Shown: positions 40,188 through 49,091 of the stretch, in pieces
Position numbering within the stretch: position 1 is the stretch's first letter
Layout: every line of letters begins with the position of its first letter
Assembly (NCBI RefSeq): GCF_020166415.1
Contig: NZ_JAIQXV010000018.1
Span: 1-64,000 of the forward strand
Length of the DNA stretch: 64,000 nucleotides
From: Deinococcus multiflagellatus
Lineage (GTDB): Bacteria; Deinococcota; Deinococci; Deinococcales; Deinococcaceae
Direction: 5' to 3'
Position numbers and translations under genes: made by a program
Notes under the pieces: generated by a model
Databases searched by the model: none
The model's input: the letters and a program-made list of their open reading frames with translations, nothing else
Told to the model about the DNA's origin: nothing

Positions 40188-40772
40188 TTACAGGTTTACG
40201 CCGTCATAGATCTCGTCGAGCGAGAGGGTCAGGTCCACGCACGGCAGGGTGATCTGGCCCTGGCCCTCGGCGTAGGCGTCCCGCCAGCCCTCAGCGTCGC
40301 GGCGGTACAGGCGAACGGCGCGGGTGGCAGTGTCCACCAGCAGATACCCTTGCAGGCTGGGCAATTGCTGGTAGGCCCAGAGCTTTTCCCGGCGGTCTGT
40401 GTCACGCGTGCTGAGGCTCAGAACTTCGGCAATAAAACAGGGGGCCTCCGTATACCGGGCTTCATCCGCCATGTCCTCACAGGTCAGCACAAGGTCGGGG
40501 TAGTAATAGCGTGTGCCCAGGGCGTCAGCCCGAACCCGCATGTCGCTGACGTAGACCCGGCATCCCTTCTGACGGGCAGGGCGGTGCAGCGCGGCCACCA
40601 GATTGGTGCAAAGAAGACCATGTTTGCTGGTGGCGCCCGCCTGGGCCACTGGCCCATCCTCGCCGTGCAGCGCGTACACGAAGCCGTCCACGTATTCGCG
40701 CTTGAACGGGCTCACTTCTTCCGTGCGCAGATACTCGGCCTCGCTGATTTTTTTCAGGGGCGAATCTGTCAT
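40188..40772 (-). CDS. Uma2-family putative endonuclease, copy 3
   Basis: Product of 194 residues, the most diverged copy: it carries an insertion (ALHGEDGPVAQAGATSKHGL) at the place where the others read AQAGASR. Family motifs persist (ISEAEYLRTEE, YPDLVLTCEDMADEARY, FIAEVLSLSTRDTDRREKL). TACACT six bases before 40772 fixes the start and discards a 23-codon extension. It is divergent from the HNH gene by 41 bases. Confidence 0.85.
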   Translation of the reverse strand: MTDSPLKKISEAEYLRTEEVSPFKREYVDGFVYALHGEDGPVAQAGATSKHGLLCTNLVAALHRPARQKGCRVYVSDMRVRADALGTRYYYPDLVLTCEDMADEARYTEAPCFIAEVLSLSTRDTDRREKLWAYQQLPSLQGYLLVDTATRAVRLYRRDAEGWRDAYAEGQGQITLPCVDLTLSLDEIYDGVNL

Positions 40773-40778
40773 GGCCTC

Positions 40779-40807
40779 AGTGTACCCAGGGCGCCGCGCG
40801 CTATCGT
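40779..40807. promoter_or_regulatory. Back-to-back leaderless promoters (Uma2 copy 3 / HNH)
   Basis: The minus-strand TACACT box (40779-40784) and the plus-strand TATCGT box (40802-40807) are 17 bases apart, each six bases from its own start codon. At standard spacing the -35 site of each promoter therefore falls on the -10 box of the other, so the two should compete for polymerase. Confidence 0.55.
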
Positions 40808-40813
40808 GGCCCG

Positions 40814-41146
40814 ATGGGTCGGAAAGAACGGGCGCAGGCAAGTTGGACGGAGGACGCGCAGGAGCAGCCGCAGGACGTCTGCGTGCTGTGCGGGCGGGAG
40901 GGCGAAATGACCGACCACCACCTGATACCCAAGTCGCAGGGCCGCCGCCAGGGCGTGAAACTGGGCCAGATTCCCACCGTGAAGATGTGCGCCGCCTGCC
41001 AGGGTTTCCTCTCCAAAACGTTCAGCAACGCAGAACTGGCGAACGAGTTGAACACCGTAGAAGCCATCCTGGCACGCGAGGAAGTGCAGAAGTTCGTGAA
41101 ATGGGTGCAGAAACAACCGCTCAGCCGGGGCGTGCGGGTGCACTGA
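40814..41146 (+). CDS. Small HNH-type nuclease-like protein
   Basis: Product of 110 residues with the HNH zinc scaffold: CVLCGREGEMTDHHLIPKSQ, then CAACQGFLSKTFSNAELANELNTVEAIL. The first Cys pair, the His-His and the second Cys pair are present. Relatives I recall have a His shortly after the second Cys pair (C-x-x-C-H-x-x-[IL]-H), where this protein has Gln and Ser, so catalysis may be lost. The start is set by TATCGT six bases upstream. Confidence 0.75.
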   Translation: MGRKERAQASWTEDAQEQPQDVCVLCGREGEMTDHHLIPKSQGRRQGVKLGQIPTVKMCAACQGFLSKTFSNAELANELNTVEAILAREEVQKFVKWVQKQPLSRGVRVH

Positions 41147-41147
41147 C

Positions 41148-41165
41148 CCCCAGAGGAAGCTGGGG
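41148..41165 (+). terminator. Hairpin between convergent HNH and ATPase genes
   Basis: CCCCAG (41148-41153) pairs with CTGGGG (41160-41165), six-base loop, followed by TTATT. It occupies the whole gap between the two stop codons. The stem is short, so it is a modest terminator at best. Confidence 0.4.
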
Positions 41166-44100
41166 TTATTCGCCCGGTGAATGCCGCCCGGTGGCCCCCA
41201 CCGGCCCGGCCGGGCCCCGCACCACGTTTTGCCGCTTGCGAATCACCTCGACCAGTTCGTAGATCGCCGCGTTCGTCTGGTCCTGCTTCTGGGTGGTGGC
41301 GGCCAGCCCGGCCAATAAGGGCGCCAGGGCCGCGCGCAGTGCCGTGTCGTCGGGGGCCGGGGCAAGCGGGGCAGTCGAGGCCGGCCGCTCGTGAAAGCCG
41401 CGTGTCAGTTCGCGCAGCAGGGGGGCCAGCCCTTCGCGCAGGGCGTCGGCCAGCGGTTCAGCCGAGGGTGGGGGAGCGGTGGGGGCCGGCATGGGCGTTT
41501 GCCGCGTGCCCAGCCCCTGCAGGCCCTGGGCAATATCGGCCAGCTGGGCCACCATGCGCGCGCCGGTGTCGGCGTCGTCGCCGCCCATCGCCTTGTTGCG
41601 GCGGTAGTCGGCCTTGATCGCTTCCCAGCGCGCGGCCTGCTCGGGGGTCAGGGTGCCGCGCAGTTCGGCCAGCTTCAGCAGGTTTTCCTCGGCGCCGGTG
41701 GTCAGCAGTTGCGCCTCGCCCTGGTAGTGGTCGGTGACCACCTGATCCACCTCGGCGTCGGTCATCACCGCGCTGATTTTCTCGGCCAGCTTGTTCATGT
41801 TGCGGTAGCTGCCCTGCAGCTTGAAGGGCGGCTCGGTGCGGTAGCGGTCGTCCTGGGCGGCGCTGGCGATGTACTGCGCGTTGATGCGGGCCAGATCGTC
41901 CCGCACAGCCAGCAACTTTTGCAGCGTGCCCACGATCTCCTCGACCTCGGCGGCGGAATACGGGTGAGAGAGGTTGTTGGTGCTGACTTCCTGGCCCTGG
42001 GCGCGGTTCACCAGCAGGTACAGGTCGTTCAGGTCGCGGGTTGCCAGTGGGGCCAGCACCGGGTTGCTGGTCAGGCTGTTTTCGAGGTACGAAAGCCGGA
42101 AAGCGTCCTCCATGCCGCCCAGCACGTCGCCCAGGTTGTAGATATCGGCGCGGTTGGCCAGCATATCGGGGATCTTGAAGACCTCGCCGGATTCGGTGTA
42201 GGGGTTCCCGGCCATGACCACCGCGAACTTGCGCCCGCGCAGGTCGTAGGTTTTGGGCTGGCCGCGCCACACGCCCTCAATACGGCGGGTGCCGTCGGTC
42301 AGCGAGATGAATTTCTGCAGGAATTCGGGGTGGGTATGCTGAATGTCGTCCACGTACAGCATCACGTTGCCGCCCATTTCCAGGGCCAGATTCAGCTTCT
42401 CCAGTTCCTGGCGGCTGCCCGCGTCCGGGGCCTGGGCCGGGTCCAGCGAGCGCACCTCGTGGCCCAGGCTGGGGCCGTTGACCCGCACAAACACCAGGCC
42501 CAGGCGGTGGGCCACGTATTCCATCAGGGTGGTTTTGCCGTAGCCGGGCGGCGAGATCAGCATCAGCAGGCCCATCAGGTCGCTGCGCTTGCCCTCGCCG
42601 GCCGTGCCCATCTGCTTGGCGAGGTTGTCCCCGATGATCGGCAGGTACACCTCTTGAATCAGGCGGTTGCGCACAAAGGAGGTCAGCGGCCGGGGACGCA
42701 GTTCGTCCAGCCGCAGCCGGGCGCGTTCCTGCGCCGTGGCCTCCTGCCGCGCGGCCTGATACCGCTGGAAGCCCGGCAGGAAGTCGCTGCGGTGGCGCTC
42801 CAGGCGGGTCAGCAGGTCGTCCGGGGCCACGGACAGCGTGCCGCCCTGAATGCGCGGGTGCCCGCTCAGCAGCCCCGTGACCTGGGTGCCCAGGGGCACG
42901 TCGCGCACGGTGTGGGACACGGCAGCCCCGAACAGGCGCAGGGCCGCCGCTTCGGGCACGGCGCGGGCCAGCGGCGCCCACGGCGGCGCGGCGCACAGGG
43001 CGCCCAGCCAGTGGCGCAGCAGCGCCCAGCGGCCCGCAAGGTCGCCCTCCAGCTGCGCCAGCGAGTGGGCCAGGGTGCCCTGCAGCCCGGCCGTCTGCAG
43101 CTGGGTGTCCAGGGCCGCGTTCAGGTCGGCGGCGGCCTGTGAAAAGCTCAGGGTGGGGGCGGGGGCCTTTAACTCGTCGCCCAGGAAGGCGGCGGCCTGC
43201 CGGGCGTCCAGCGGCGTGTGGGGCAGCCCGGCCCCGGTCAGGAACGCGGCCACCTCGGCGGCCAGGGTGCCCAGCGCCGTGTCCAGCGCCTCGCGGCGGC
43301 CAAACAGCGCGTGCATGGCGTGGGCGTTGCCAAAGGCCACGTGCCAGTGCGCGCGCCGCGCCGGGTGTTCGGCCCAGTAGGCGGTGGCCAGGGCGCGGGC
43401 GGCAGGCGGGTAGACCAGGGTGCCCGCCGCCTGCAGCAGCGGGAGCAGCGCCTGCAGCAGCCGCGCGGCGTCGTGGTCGTGAATGCCTTTCTCGTAGCCC
43501 TCGCGGTAGCGGGGCGCGGCAAAGGCGGCCACCGTGCGGCTCAGGTCGTCGGGGCTCAGGGCGTGCAGCCCGGCCAGGGTCAGGCCTTCCTGTCCGTCCT
43601 GGGCGGCGCGCAGCACCTCGCCCGCCAGATATTCCGCGCGGCTCAGCTCGGCGGATTCCGAAACCAGGGTGGCCGACCAGTAGGCGCGCAGGTCGTTCAG
43701 CGCCGGGTGGTCCAGCGGGTCCAGGTACTCGGTGCCGGTGAGGTGCACCGCCAGGTCGTCGCCGCGTGGCAACAGGGTCAGGTCCAGCGGCTGGGTATTG
43801 ACGTTAAAGCGGTGACGGCCCAGGCGAATCACGGTGCCGTCGCCCTCGAACAGCTCGGTGCGGTCGCGCAGGCTGCGGGCCGCCTGATCGCGGGCAGCTT
43901 TCAGGCGCGCGTCCAGATCGTCGGCCTTGACGGTGTCTTTCAGCTCGCGCAGCCGCGCTGCGAGGTCGCGCACCTTCACGATCAGCGGATCACTGGCAAA
44001 AAAGGCGTTCAGCTCGTCCAGCATCTTCAGGCGGGCCGCGCGGCCCCCCAGCCCCGAGAGAATGCGGCTGGCGGCGTCCATGACGCTCTGGGCCTTGCGC

Positions 44101-46418
44101 TGGCGCTCGTCCTGCAGGGTCTGGCGCCGCGCCTCAAAGGCCTCGCGCACCTCGTCGCGCTTGGTCAGGATGTCGGGCAGAAACGTCTCGTCGTCGCCAA
44201 ACTGCCCTTCCAGTTCCTCCAGGCCCACCAGGGCGCGCGCCAGCCCCTCCTCGGCCTTTTCGGGGGTGGTGGCGCGGCCCAGGGCGCTGGCCACCGCCTG
44301 CGCATACAGGCCAAGCTGCGCGGCAAACTGCGCGGTGCGCTCGCCGGCCCCCAGGGCCTTGCGGGCCTGCTCGGCGCGGGCCCGGACCCCGTTCAGGCGC
44401 CCGTACAGGGCCGCGATGGCTTCGACCACGCGGGTGCGCGCGGCAGCGTCCTCCACGGGCAGCGCGCCCAGCAATTCTGAGAGCAGGTCCAGTTCCGCCG
44501 ACAGCCCGGCCAGGGCGTCCAGGGCCTCGGTGAGGGCGCGGCTGGTGTCGGCGGCGTCGATCTGCGCGGCCAGGGTGTCCAGGCGGGCGGCCAGTGGAGC
44601 CAGGGCCTCCGGGGTGTTCAGAAAGGCGCCGGTCGCCAGCCCCAGGCGGGCGTGGGCCTCCTGCACCGCGCTGGTCATGGTGTCCAGCGCCGCAAGGTCC
44701 ATGTAGCGCCCCTCGCGCAGGGTCAGCAGGCGCCCGCGCAGGGCGTTCAGGTCGGCCAGGGCCGCCACGTACTCGTCAATGCGGGTCCAGTCCTCGGGGC
44801 GCACGCGGGCCAGCAGCGCGCGGTGGTCGGCCTGCGCCGCCTGCAGGGCCTGGGCGGCGGCGGCGCGCAGGCTCTGCACCTTCTCGAACTCGTCCAGCAC
44901 CGTTTCGGTGGTCACCACGATGCCGTGCAGCAGGGTACGCAGGCCGCCCGTGTGCTCGTCGTCGAACCAGCGGTGCTGGTCAAAGAGCCGCCGGGTGGCC
45001 CCTTCCAGGCGCGCGTACCGCTCGGCGCTCACCGAGGGGTGCTCGATCTCGCGCGCCAGTTCATAGAGGTTGGACACGCCGCGCACCAGTTCCGCGTTGC
45101 CCAGTCGCCCCAGGTACGAGGTGCCGGGCGGGCGGCTGGCGGCGTAGAGGTCGCTGACAAAGGGGGTCTGCCACACCTGCATGGGGTGCACGCGCGTGGG
45201 CTCGCCGGATTCGGCGTGGAACAGCACCATCCGGCCGTCGGGCAGCGGGGCCCAGCCGTGGGCCAGCATGGGCGGCTGCACCTCGCGCCGGATCAGGTTG
45301 TAGACAAACAGCGCCGACAAGCCGCTGTCTGGCTCGGAAAAGACATACAGCACGTCCTCGCCGTTGGGCGAGCGCACCACGCGGCCCAGGCCCATCCCGG
45401 CGTGGGCGGCCTCGAAGGCGCGGTGGTCGCCGCCCTGCAGGTAATAGCCGCCCGGAAAGATCAGGCCGTGGTCTTCGGGCAGGCTCACGCAGGCGCGGGT
45501 GATCGCGTCGTTGCGCGTCACCTGCCGGGTCAGGGTGTTGTAGATCAGGCCGCGCCAGACCTTCTCGCGGTAAGGCAGCACCCGCAGCAGAATCAGGGTG
45601 CCCACCTGCGCAAATTCAAAGGTCGCGTCGTCCAGCGACTGGGTGCGGTCTTCCACCGGCTCGCTGTAGATGCCCTGGCCGGTTTCGGTGTTGTTCTCCA
45701 CCTTGATGGTCAGGTCGCCGCCGCTGGTTTCCACGAACAGGGTGTCGAGGATATTCAGGTGCGGAAAGCGCCCGCTGACCGCCTGCTCGCGCCCGGCGCG
45801 GGTCCACTCGAAATCGAAGGGAGCCGGCGCCTTCAGGTCGCGCTCGCCCCGGGCGTCCAGATACGTGACCTCGCCCGCCGGGCCCAGGGCCCAGCGAAAG
45901 ACGCGGCGGTCGCTGCTGCGCTCGCCAATCTGAAAGGCGGCCAGCAGTTTGTCGCCTTGCACGCTCAGGGTCAGCAGCCGCGCGTGCTTGTAGTAGGCGT
46001 ACAGTTCGTCGAAGTCGCGGGTAAAGGCTGGGTCGGCCAGGAAGGTGCCCTTCAGGCTGACCGGCTCCACGTCGTATGCGCCGCCCACCTCTACCAGCTG
46101 GTACAGGCCGAACACGTCCGCCACCTGGGTCTGGGTTTTCAGGCCCAGAAACACGTTGAAGCCGAACAGCAGCTGTCCCCCCACCTGCACCACGCTGCGG
46201 CCCACCCCGTTGTGCTCGGTCTGCACCCGGAAGCGGCCCAGCAGGCTCAGGCGGCTGTCCCCGAACTCGGCCACGCGCCCGGCATTCAGGTCGTCGGCCA
46301 CGCGGCGCAGCTGCGCGCCCTGGGCCAGCAGCCGCTTGCGCAGCACCTCATAGGCGCCGCCTTCGGCCACCGCCTGATCCAGAGACGTGTCGGGGGTGGG
46401 CAGGGCAGGGTCGGTCAT
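41166..46418 (-). CDS. Giant DUF3686/AAA ATPase (often labelled DNA repair ATPase)
   Basis: Product of 1750 residues. The N-terminal 500 residues (VAEFGDSRLSLLGRFRVQTE, YLDARGERDLKAPAPFDFEW) match the DUF3686 region of large proteins labelled DNA repair ATPase, a label with little experimental support that I know of. Residues about 520-900 are long charged helices, probably coiled coil. An AAA core follows: Walker A PPGYGKTT (1290-1297), Walker B LYVDD (Asp1357-Asp1358), then VVMAGNP as sensor 1. The last 100 residues are Pro/Ala-rich with a final helix. It is the third gene of a YqiJ-flotillin-ATPase operon, behind a strong hairpin. Confidence 0.88.
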   Translation of the reverse strand: MTDPALPTPDTSLDQAVAEGGAYEVLRKRLLAQGAQLRRVADDLNAGRVAEFGDSRLSLLGRFRVQTEHNGVGRSVVQVGGQLLFGFNVFLGLKTQTQVADVFGLYQLVEVGGAYDVEPVSLKGTFLADPAFTRDFDELYAYYKHARLLTLSVQGDKLLAAFQIGERSSDRRVFRWALGPAGEVTYLDARGERDLKAPAPFDFEWTRAGREQAVSGRFPHLNILDTLFVETSGGDLTIKVENNTETGQGIYSEPVEDRTQSLDDATFEFAQVGTLILLRVLPYREKVWRGLIYNTLTRQVTRNDAITRACVSLPEDHGLIFPGGYYLQGGDHRAFEAAHAGMGLGRVVRSPNGEDVLYVFSEPDSGLSALFVYNLIRREVQPPMLAHGWAPLPDGRMVLFHAESGEPTRVHPMQVWQTPFVSDLYAASRPPGTSYLGRLGNAELVRGVSNLYELAREIEHPSVSAERYARLEGATRRLFDQHRWFDDEHTGGLRTLLHGIVVTTETVLDEFEKVQSLRAAAAQALQAAQADHRALLARVRPEDWTRIDEYVAALADLNALRGRLLTLREGRYMDLAALDTMTSAVQEAHARLGLATGAFLNTPEALAPLAARLDTLAAQIDAADTSRALTEALDALAGLSAELDLLSELLGALPVEDAAARTRVVEAIAALYGRLNGVRARAEQARKALGAGERTAQFAAQLGLYAQAVASALGRATTPEKAEEGLARALVGLEELEGQFGDDETFLPDILTKRDEVREAFEARRQTLQDERQRKAQSVMDAASRILSGLGGRAARLKMLDELNAFFASDPLIVKVRDLAARLRELKDTVKADDLDARLKAARDQAARSLRDRTELFEGDGTVIRLGRHRFNVNTQPLDLTLLPRGDDLAVHLTGTEYLDPLDHPALNDLRAYWSATLVSESAELSRAEYLAGEVLRAAQDGQEGLTLAGLHALSPDDLSRTVAAFAAPRYREGYEKGIHDHDAARLLQALLPLLQAAGTLVYPPAARALATAYWAEHPARRAHWHVAFGNAHAMHALFGRREALDTALGTLAAEVAAFLTGAGLPHTPLDARQAAAFLGDELKAPAPTLSFSQAAADLNAALDTQLQTAGLQGTLAHSLAQLEGDLAGRWALLRHWLGALCAAPPWAPLARAVPEAAALRLFGAAVSHTVRDVPLGTQVTGLLSGHPRIQGGTLSVAPDDLLTRLERHRSDFLPGFQRYQAARQEATAQERARLRLDELRPRPLTSFVRNRLIQEVYLPIIGDNLAKQMGTAGEGKRSDLMGLLMLISPPGYGKTTLMEYVAHRLGLVFVRVNGPSLGHEVRSLDPAQAPDAGSRQELEKLNLALEMGGNVMLYVDDIQHTHPEFLQKFISLTDGTRRIEGVWRGQPKTYDLRGRKFAVVMAGNPYTESGEVFKIPDMLANRADIYNLGDVLGGMEDAFRLSYLENSLTSNPVLAPLATRDLNDLYLLVNRAQGQEVSTNNLSHPYSAAEVEEIVGTLQKLLAVRDDLARINAQYIASAAQDDRYRTEPPFKLQGSYRNMNKLAEKISAVMTDAEVDQVVTDHYQGEAQLLTTGAEENLLKLAELRGTLTPEQAARWEAIKADYRRNKAMGGDDADTGARMVAQLADIAQGLQGLGTRQTPMPAPTAPPPSAEPLADALREGLAPLLRELTRGFHERPASTAPLAPAPDDTALRAALAPLLAGLAATTQKQDQTNAAIYELVEVIRKRQNVVRGPAGPVGATGRHSPGE

Positions 46419-46458
46419 GGGGAAAAAACCTCAGAGGAAAGGGGAGGAAAGAGGGGAA

Positions 46459-46492
46459 AGCGGGGCGGGCACACACGAGGGCCCGCCCCGCT
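46459..46492 (-). terminator. Attenuator-like hairpin between flotillin and ATPase genes
   Basis: A perfect twelve-pair GC stem (AGCGGGGCGGGC with its complement) around a ten-base loop lies just after the flotillin stop on the minus strand and is followed by TTTCCCCTCTTT. It should reduce read-through, giving less ATPase than flotillin mRNA, or stabilise the upstream mRNA. Confidence 0.6.
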
Positions 46493-46500
46493 GGCGTGGG

Positions 46501-48477
46501 TCAGGCCTGGGTGTTGGCGCTGCCCTGGGCGGTGCTCTGGGGCACGTTCACGCCAAAGCGCTGCAGCACGCTCTGGACCAGAGGGCTTTTCTGGGTAAAG
46601 CCTTCCACCGCCTTGCCCAGCGACAGGGCCTTGCTGAGGGCCTCGAACATGCCGCCCTCGCCGCCCACGAGGTCAATCTTGGCGCTGCGCAGGGCGCTGG
46701 CAATGACTTCGGCGTTCTCCTTGCTGATTTCCTTGCCAGCCTCAATAGACGCCAGGGCCTGCTGCAGGCTGGTTTCCAGGGCCATGCGGTATTCCTCGTG
46801 GCTGCGGGCCTCGGGACTCATCTGGCCCATGGCATTGAACTTGCCGGTCAGGCCCTCGGCCTCGGCGGTCATCTTCTTCAGGGTGGCGCTGGCCTCGGCG
46901 CTGCCCAGGGCCTCGGTGGCGGTGGCGCGGGCCTGCCCCATGCGGGCCTCGCCCTCGGCCTGGGCGCTCAGGCGCTCGGCCATCACGCGGGCGTCGGCGC
47001 TGCCCTGCTTGTAGTTGGCGTCGGCCTTGGCTTCAATCACGCGGGCCTCGGCGGTGCCCACCTTCTCAATGGCGGCGGCGCTGGCTTCCTGCACCAGGGC
47101 CTGGGCCAGACCGGGCGCGGCCTGCTCCACCTTGGTGGCCTCGGCCAGCATCTTCTTGGCTTCGGCCTGCCGGCTGGCGGCATCGAATTCGGCCTGGGCA
47201 ATGGTGGTCAGCTCGGTGGCGCGGTACTTGGCGGCTGCCTCGGCGGCTTCGGCGGCCTTGATTTCCTTGACCAGGGTTTCCTGGGCGCTGGCTTCAGCGG
47301 CCAGCACGCGCACCTGCTTGGCGCGGTCGGCGGCGCTGACCTCGCGCACCTCGTTGATGCGCTCCTCTTCCTGGGCCACGGTCTTGTCAATCGCCACGCG
47401 CTCGCGGGTGATGTTCGCCACGTCCATCACGCCTTGCTCCACGGCCTTGTCGCGCTCGACCTCCTGCAGTTTGACCTCGCGGTCGGTGGTCACGGCTTCC
47501 ATCTTGGCGGCGCGGGCCACGCGCTCGGCTTCAATGGCAATGGCGCGCAGGCGGTTTTGCTCGGCGATTTCCACCTGCCGCTGGCGCTCCTGCTCGCGGA
47601 TTTCCACCTGCTCGGTGGTCTGAATGCGGGCCTGCTCGGCCACGAGGCGCTGCTCTTCTTTCACGCGGTCGGTTTCGGCGCGCTCGCGGGCCTGAATGGT
47701 TTCAATCTCGCGCTTCTGGCGGGCTTCGGCCTCGGCCTGCTGGCGTTCCAGGGCCAGGGTGGCTTCCCGGGTTTCCACGTTCTTCTTGGTCACGGCGAGG
47801 TGCTCGTTCTGCTCCAGTTCGTTGGTCACGACGTTCTGGGCGGCTGTCAGCTCGGTGATCTTGCGAATGCCCTCGGCGTCCATGATGTTGTTCTGGTCCA
47901 GCATGCTCTTGGGCGTCTGTTCCAGGTAGTCAATCGCCACGTCTTCGAGCACGTACCCGTTCAGGTCGCGGCCAATCACGTTCACCACGGCGTCGCGGAA
48001 TTCCTCGCGCTTCTCGAACAGTTCGATGAACTCGAACTTCTTGCCCACGGTCTTCAGCGCCTCGGAAAATTTGGCGTTGAACAGCTCATCCACCGCCTTG
48101 TGGTCGCTGGCCCGGTTGGCGCCAATCGCCTTGGCGACCTTCAGCACGTCTTCGGGCGTTTCATTCACGCGCAGGTAATACGCCACCGTGATGTCGGCAC
48201 GGATGTTGTCCTTGCAGATCAGGCCCTCTTTGCCCCGGCGGTCCACCTGCAGGGTGATCAGCGAAATGCGCATCACCTCGGCCTTGTAGAGCACGGGCAC
48301 AACCAGCGCGCCGGTAAAGCGCACCTTGGGCCGCGCGGACAGGTCGTTCACGATCAGGGCGGTGCCCTGTTCGACCTTCACGTAAAAGGCGCGCACAATC
48401 CCAATCAGGGCCAGCAGCACCAGCAGAAACACACCCAGGCCAACCACGAACGGCAACAGCAACGACAGATCAGGCAT
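46501..48477 (-). CDS. yqiK: YqiK-like flotillin (SPFH) protein
   Basis: Product of 658 residues. One N-terminal membrane helix (5-30) is followed by an SPFH/band-7 domain (30-215; RADITVAYYLRVNETPEDVL, DLNGYVLEDVAIDYLEQTP). A very long Ala/Glu-rich coiled coil runs from about 220 to 560 (AEARQKREIETIQARERAE), and the C-terminus is short and less helical. Flotillins form ring-like scaffolds on membrane microdomains. Its gene starts two bases after the yqiJ-like stop, as in the E. coli yqiJ-yqiK pair. Confidence 0.92.
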   Translation of the reverse strand: MPDLSLLLPFVVGLGVFLLVLLALIGIVRAFYVKVEQGTALIVNDLSARPKVRFTGALVVPVLYKAEVMRISLITLQVDRRGKEGLICKDNIRADITVAYYLRVNETPEDVLKVAKAIGANRASDHKAVDELFNAKFSEALKTVGKKFEFIELFEKREEFRDAVVNVIGRDLNGYVLEDVAIDYLEQTPKSMLDQNNIMDAEGIRKITELTAAQNVVTNELEQNEHLAVTKKNVETREATLALERQQAEAEARQKREIETIQARERAETDRVKEEQRLVAEQARIQTTEQVEIREQERQRQVEIAEQNRLRAIAIEAERVARAAKMEAVTTDREVKLQEVERDKAVEQGVMDVANITRERVAIDKTVAQEEERINEVREVSAADRAKQVRVLAAEASAQETLVKEIKAAEAAEAAAKYRATELTTIAQAEFDAASRQAEAKKMLAEATKVEQAAPGLAQALVQEASAAAIEKVGTAEARVIEAKADANYKQGSADARVMAERLSAQAEGEARMGQARATATEALGSAEASATLKKMTAEAEGLTGKFNAMGQMSPEARSHEEYRMALETSLQQALASIEAGKEISKENAEVIASALRSAKIDLVGGEGGMFEALSKALSLGKAVEGFTQKSPLVQSVLQRFGVNVPQSTAQGSANTQA

Positions 48478-48479
48478 CT

Positions 48480-49091
48480 CTAATACTCCTTGGCACTTGG
48501 CGTTTCAGACGCCACTTGATAGCGGTGGGTTTCGGGGTCGTAGGCCAGCAGCACCACGCGCTGGCCGCGCACCGGGCGGTCTGGGGGCAGGGCGCGCGCC
48601 TCGAAGATCAGGCCGGCGCCGCCGTCGTCCACCGTCACGCGCCCGGAAGTGGCGTCCACGGCCGCCGAGGCCACGGTGGCGCGCCGGCCCACCAGATCGG
48701 CGGCGGCGGTGGGCTCGCTCTGGGCACTCAGGCGCCGCAGCGGGCGCAGCAGCGCGGCCGTCAGGGCAGCGGCCAGCGGCAGGGACAGCGCCAGGGTCAG
48801 CACCCCGGCCCCGAACTGCACGCCCGCCGGAAGCCCTGAAAGCACCAGCCGCTGCGCCATGTAGGTGCCCACCCAGCCCAGAAAGGTCAACACCGTCAGC
48901 ACCAGCAGGGCCGGAACGCCGCTCAGCCCCAGACGGGCCCCCAGGCCAGCGGCGCCCCCCAGCGCGCCGTCCAGGCCGTCGCTGTCCAGCAGCCCCAGGG
49001 CCACCAGCAGCCAGCCCAGCACGCACGCAGCAAAGACCGCGCTCCACAGCGCGGCCGGGAAACTCAGCGCCGTGTTCAGAAAGGTGTTCAA
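48480..49091 (-). CDS. yqiJ: YqiJ-like OB-fold membrane protein
   Basis: Product of 203 residues with three membrane segments (about 10-35, 55-80 and 90-117) and a C-terminal OB-fold-like domain (131-195; DLVGRRATVASAAVDATSGR, then GLIFEARALPPDRPVRGQRV), the NfeD/YqiJ type that accompanies flotillins. The TTG start at 49091 has GGAG six bases upstream. First gene of the three-gene operon; no clear promoter box was found. Confidence 0.87.
   Translation of the reverse strand: MNTFLNTALSFPAALWSAVFAACVLGWLLVALGLLDSDGLDGALGGAAGLGARLGLSGVPALLVLTVLTFLGWVGTYMAQRLVLSGLPAGVQFGAGVLTLALSLPLAAALTAALLRPLRRLSAQSEPTAAADLVGRRATVASAAVDATSGRVTVDDGGAGLIFEARALPPDRPVRGQRVVLLAYDPETHRYQVASETPSAKEY

Noticed and set aside
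41391..48483. Long plus-strand open frames opposite the ATPase and flotillin genes
   Set aside because: Several frames of 400-700 codons exist, but the minus-strand proteins carry clear domains, while the plus-strand ones show only repeated Gly/His/Leu patterns of antisense sequence.
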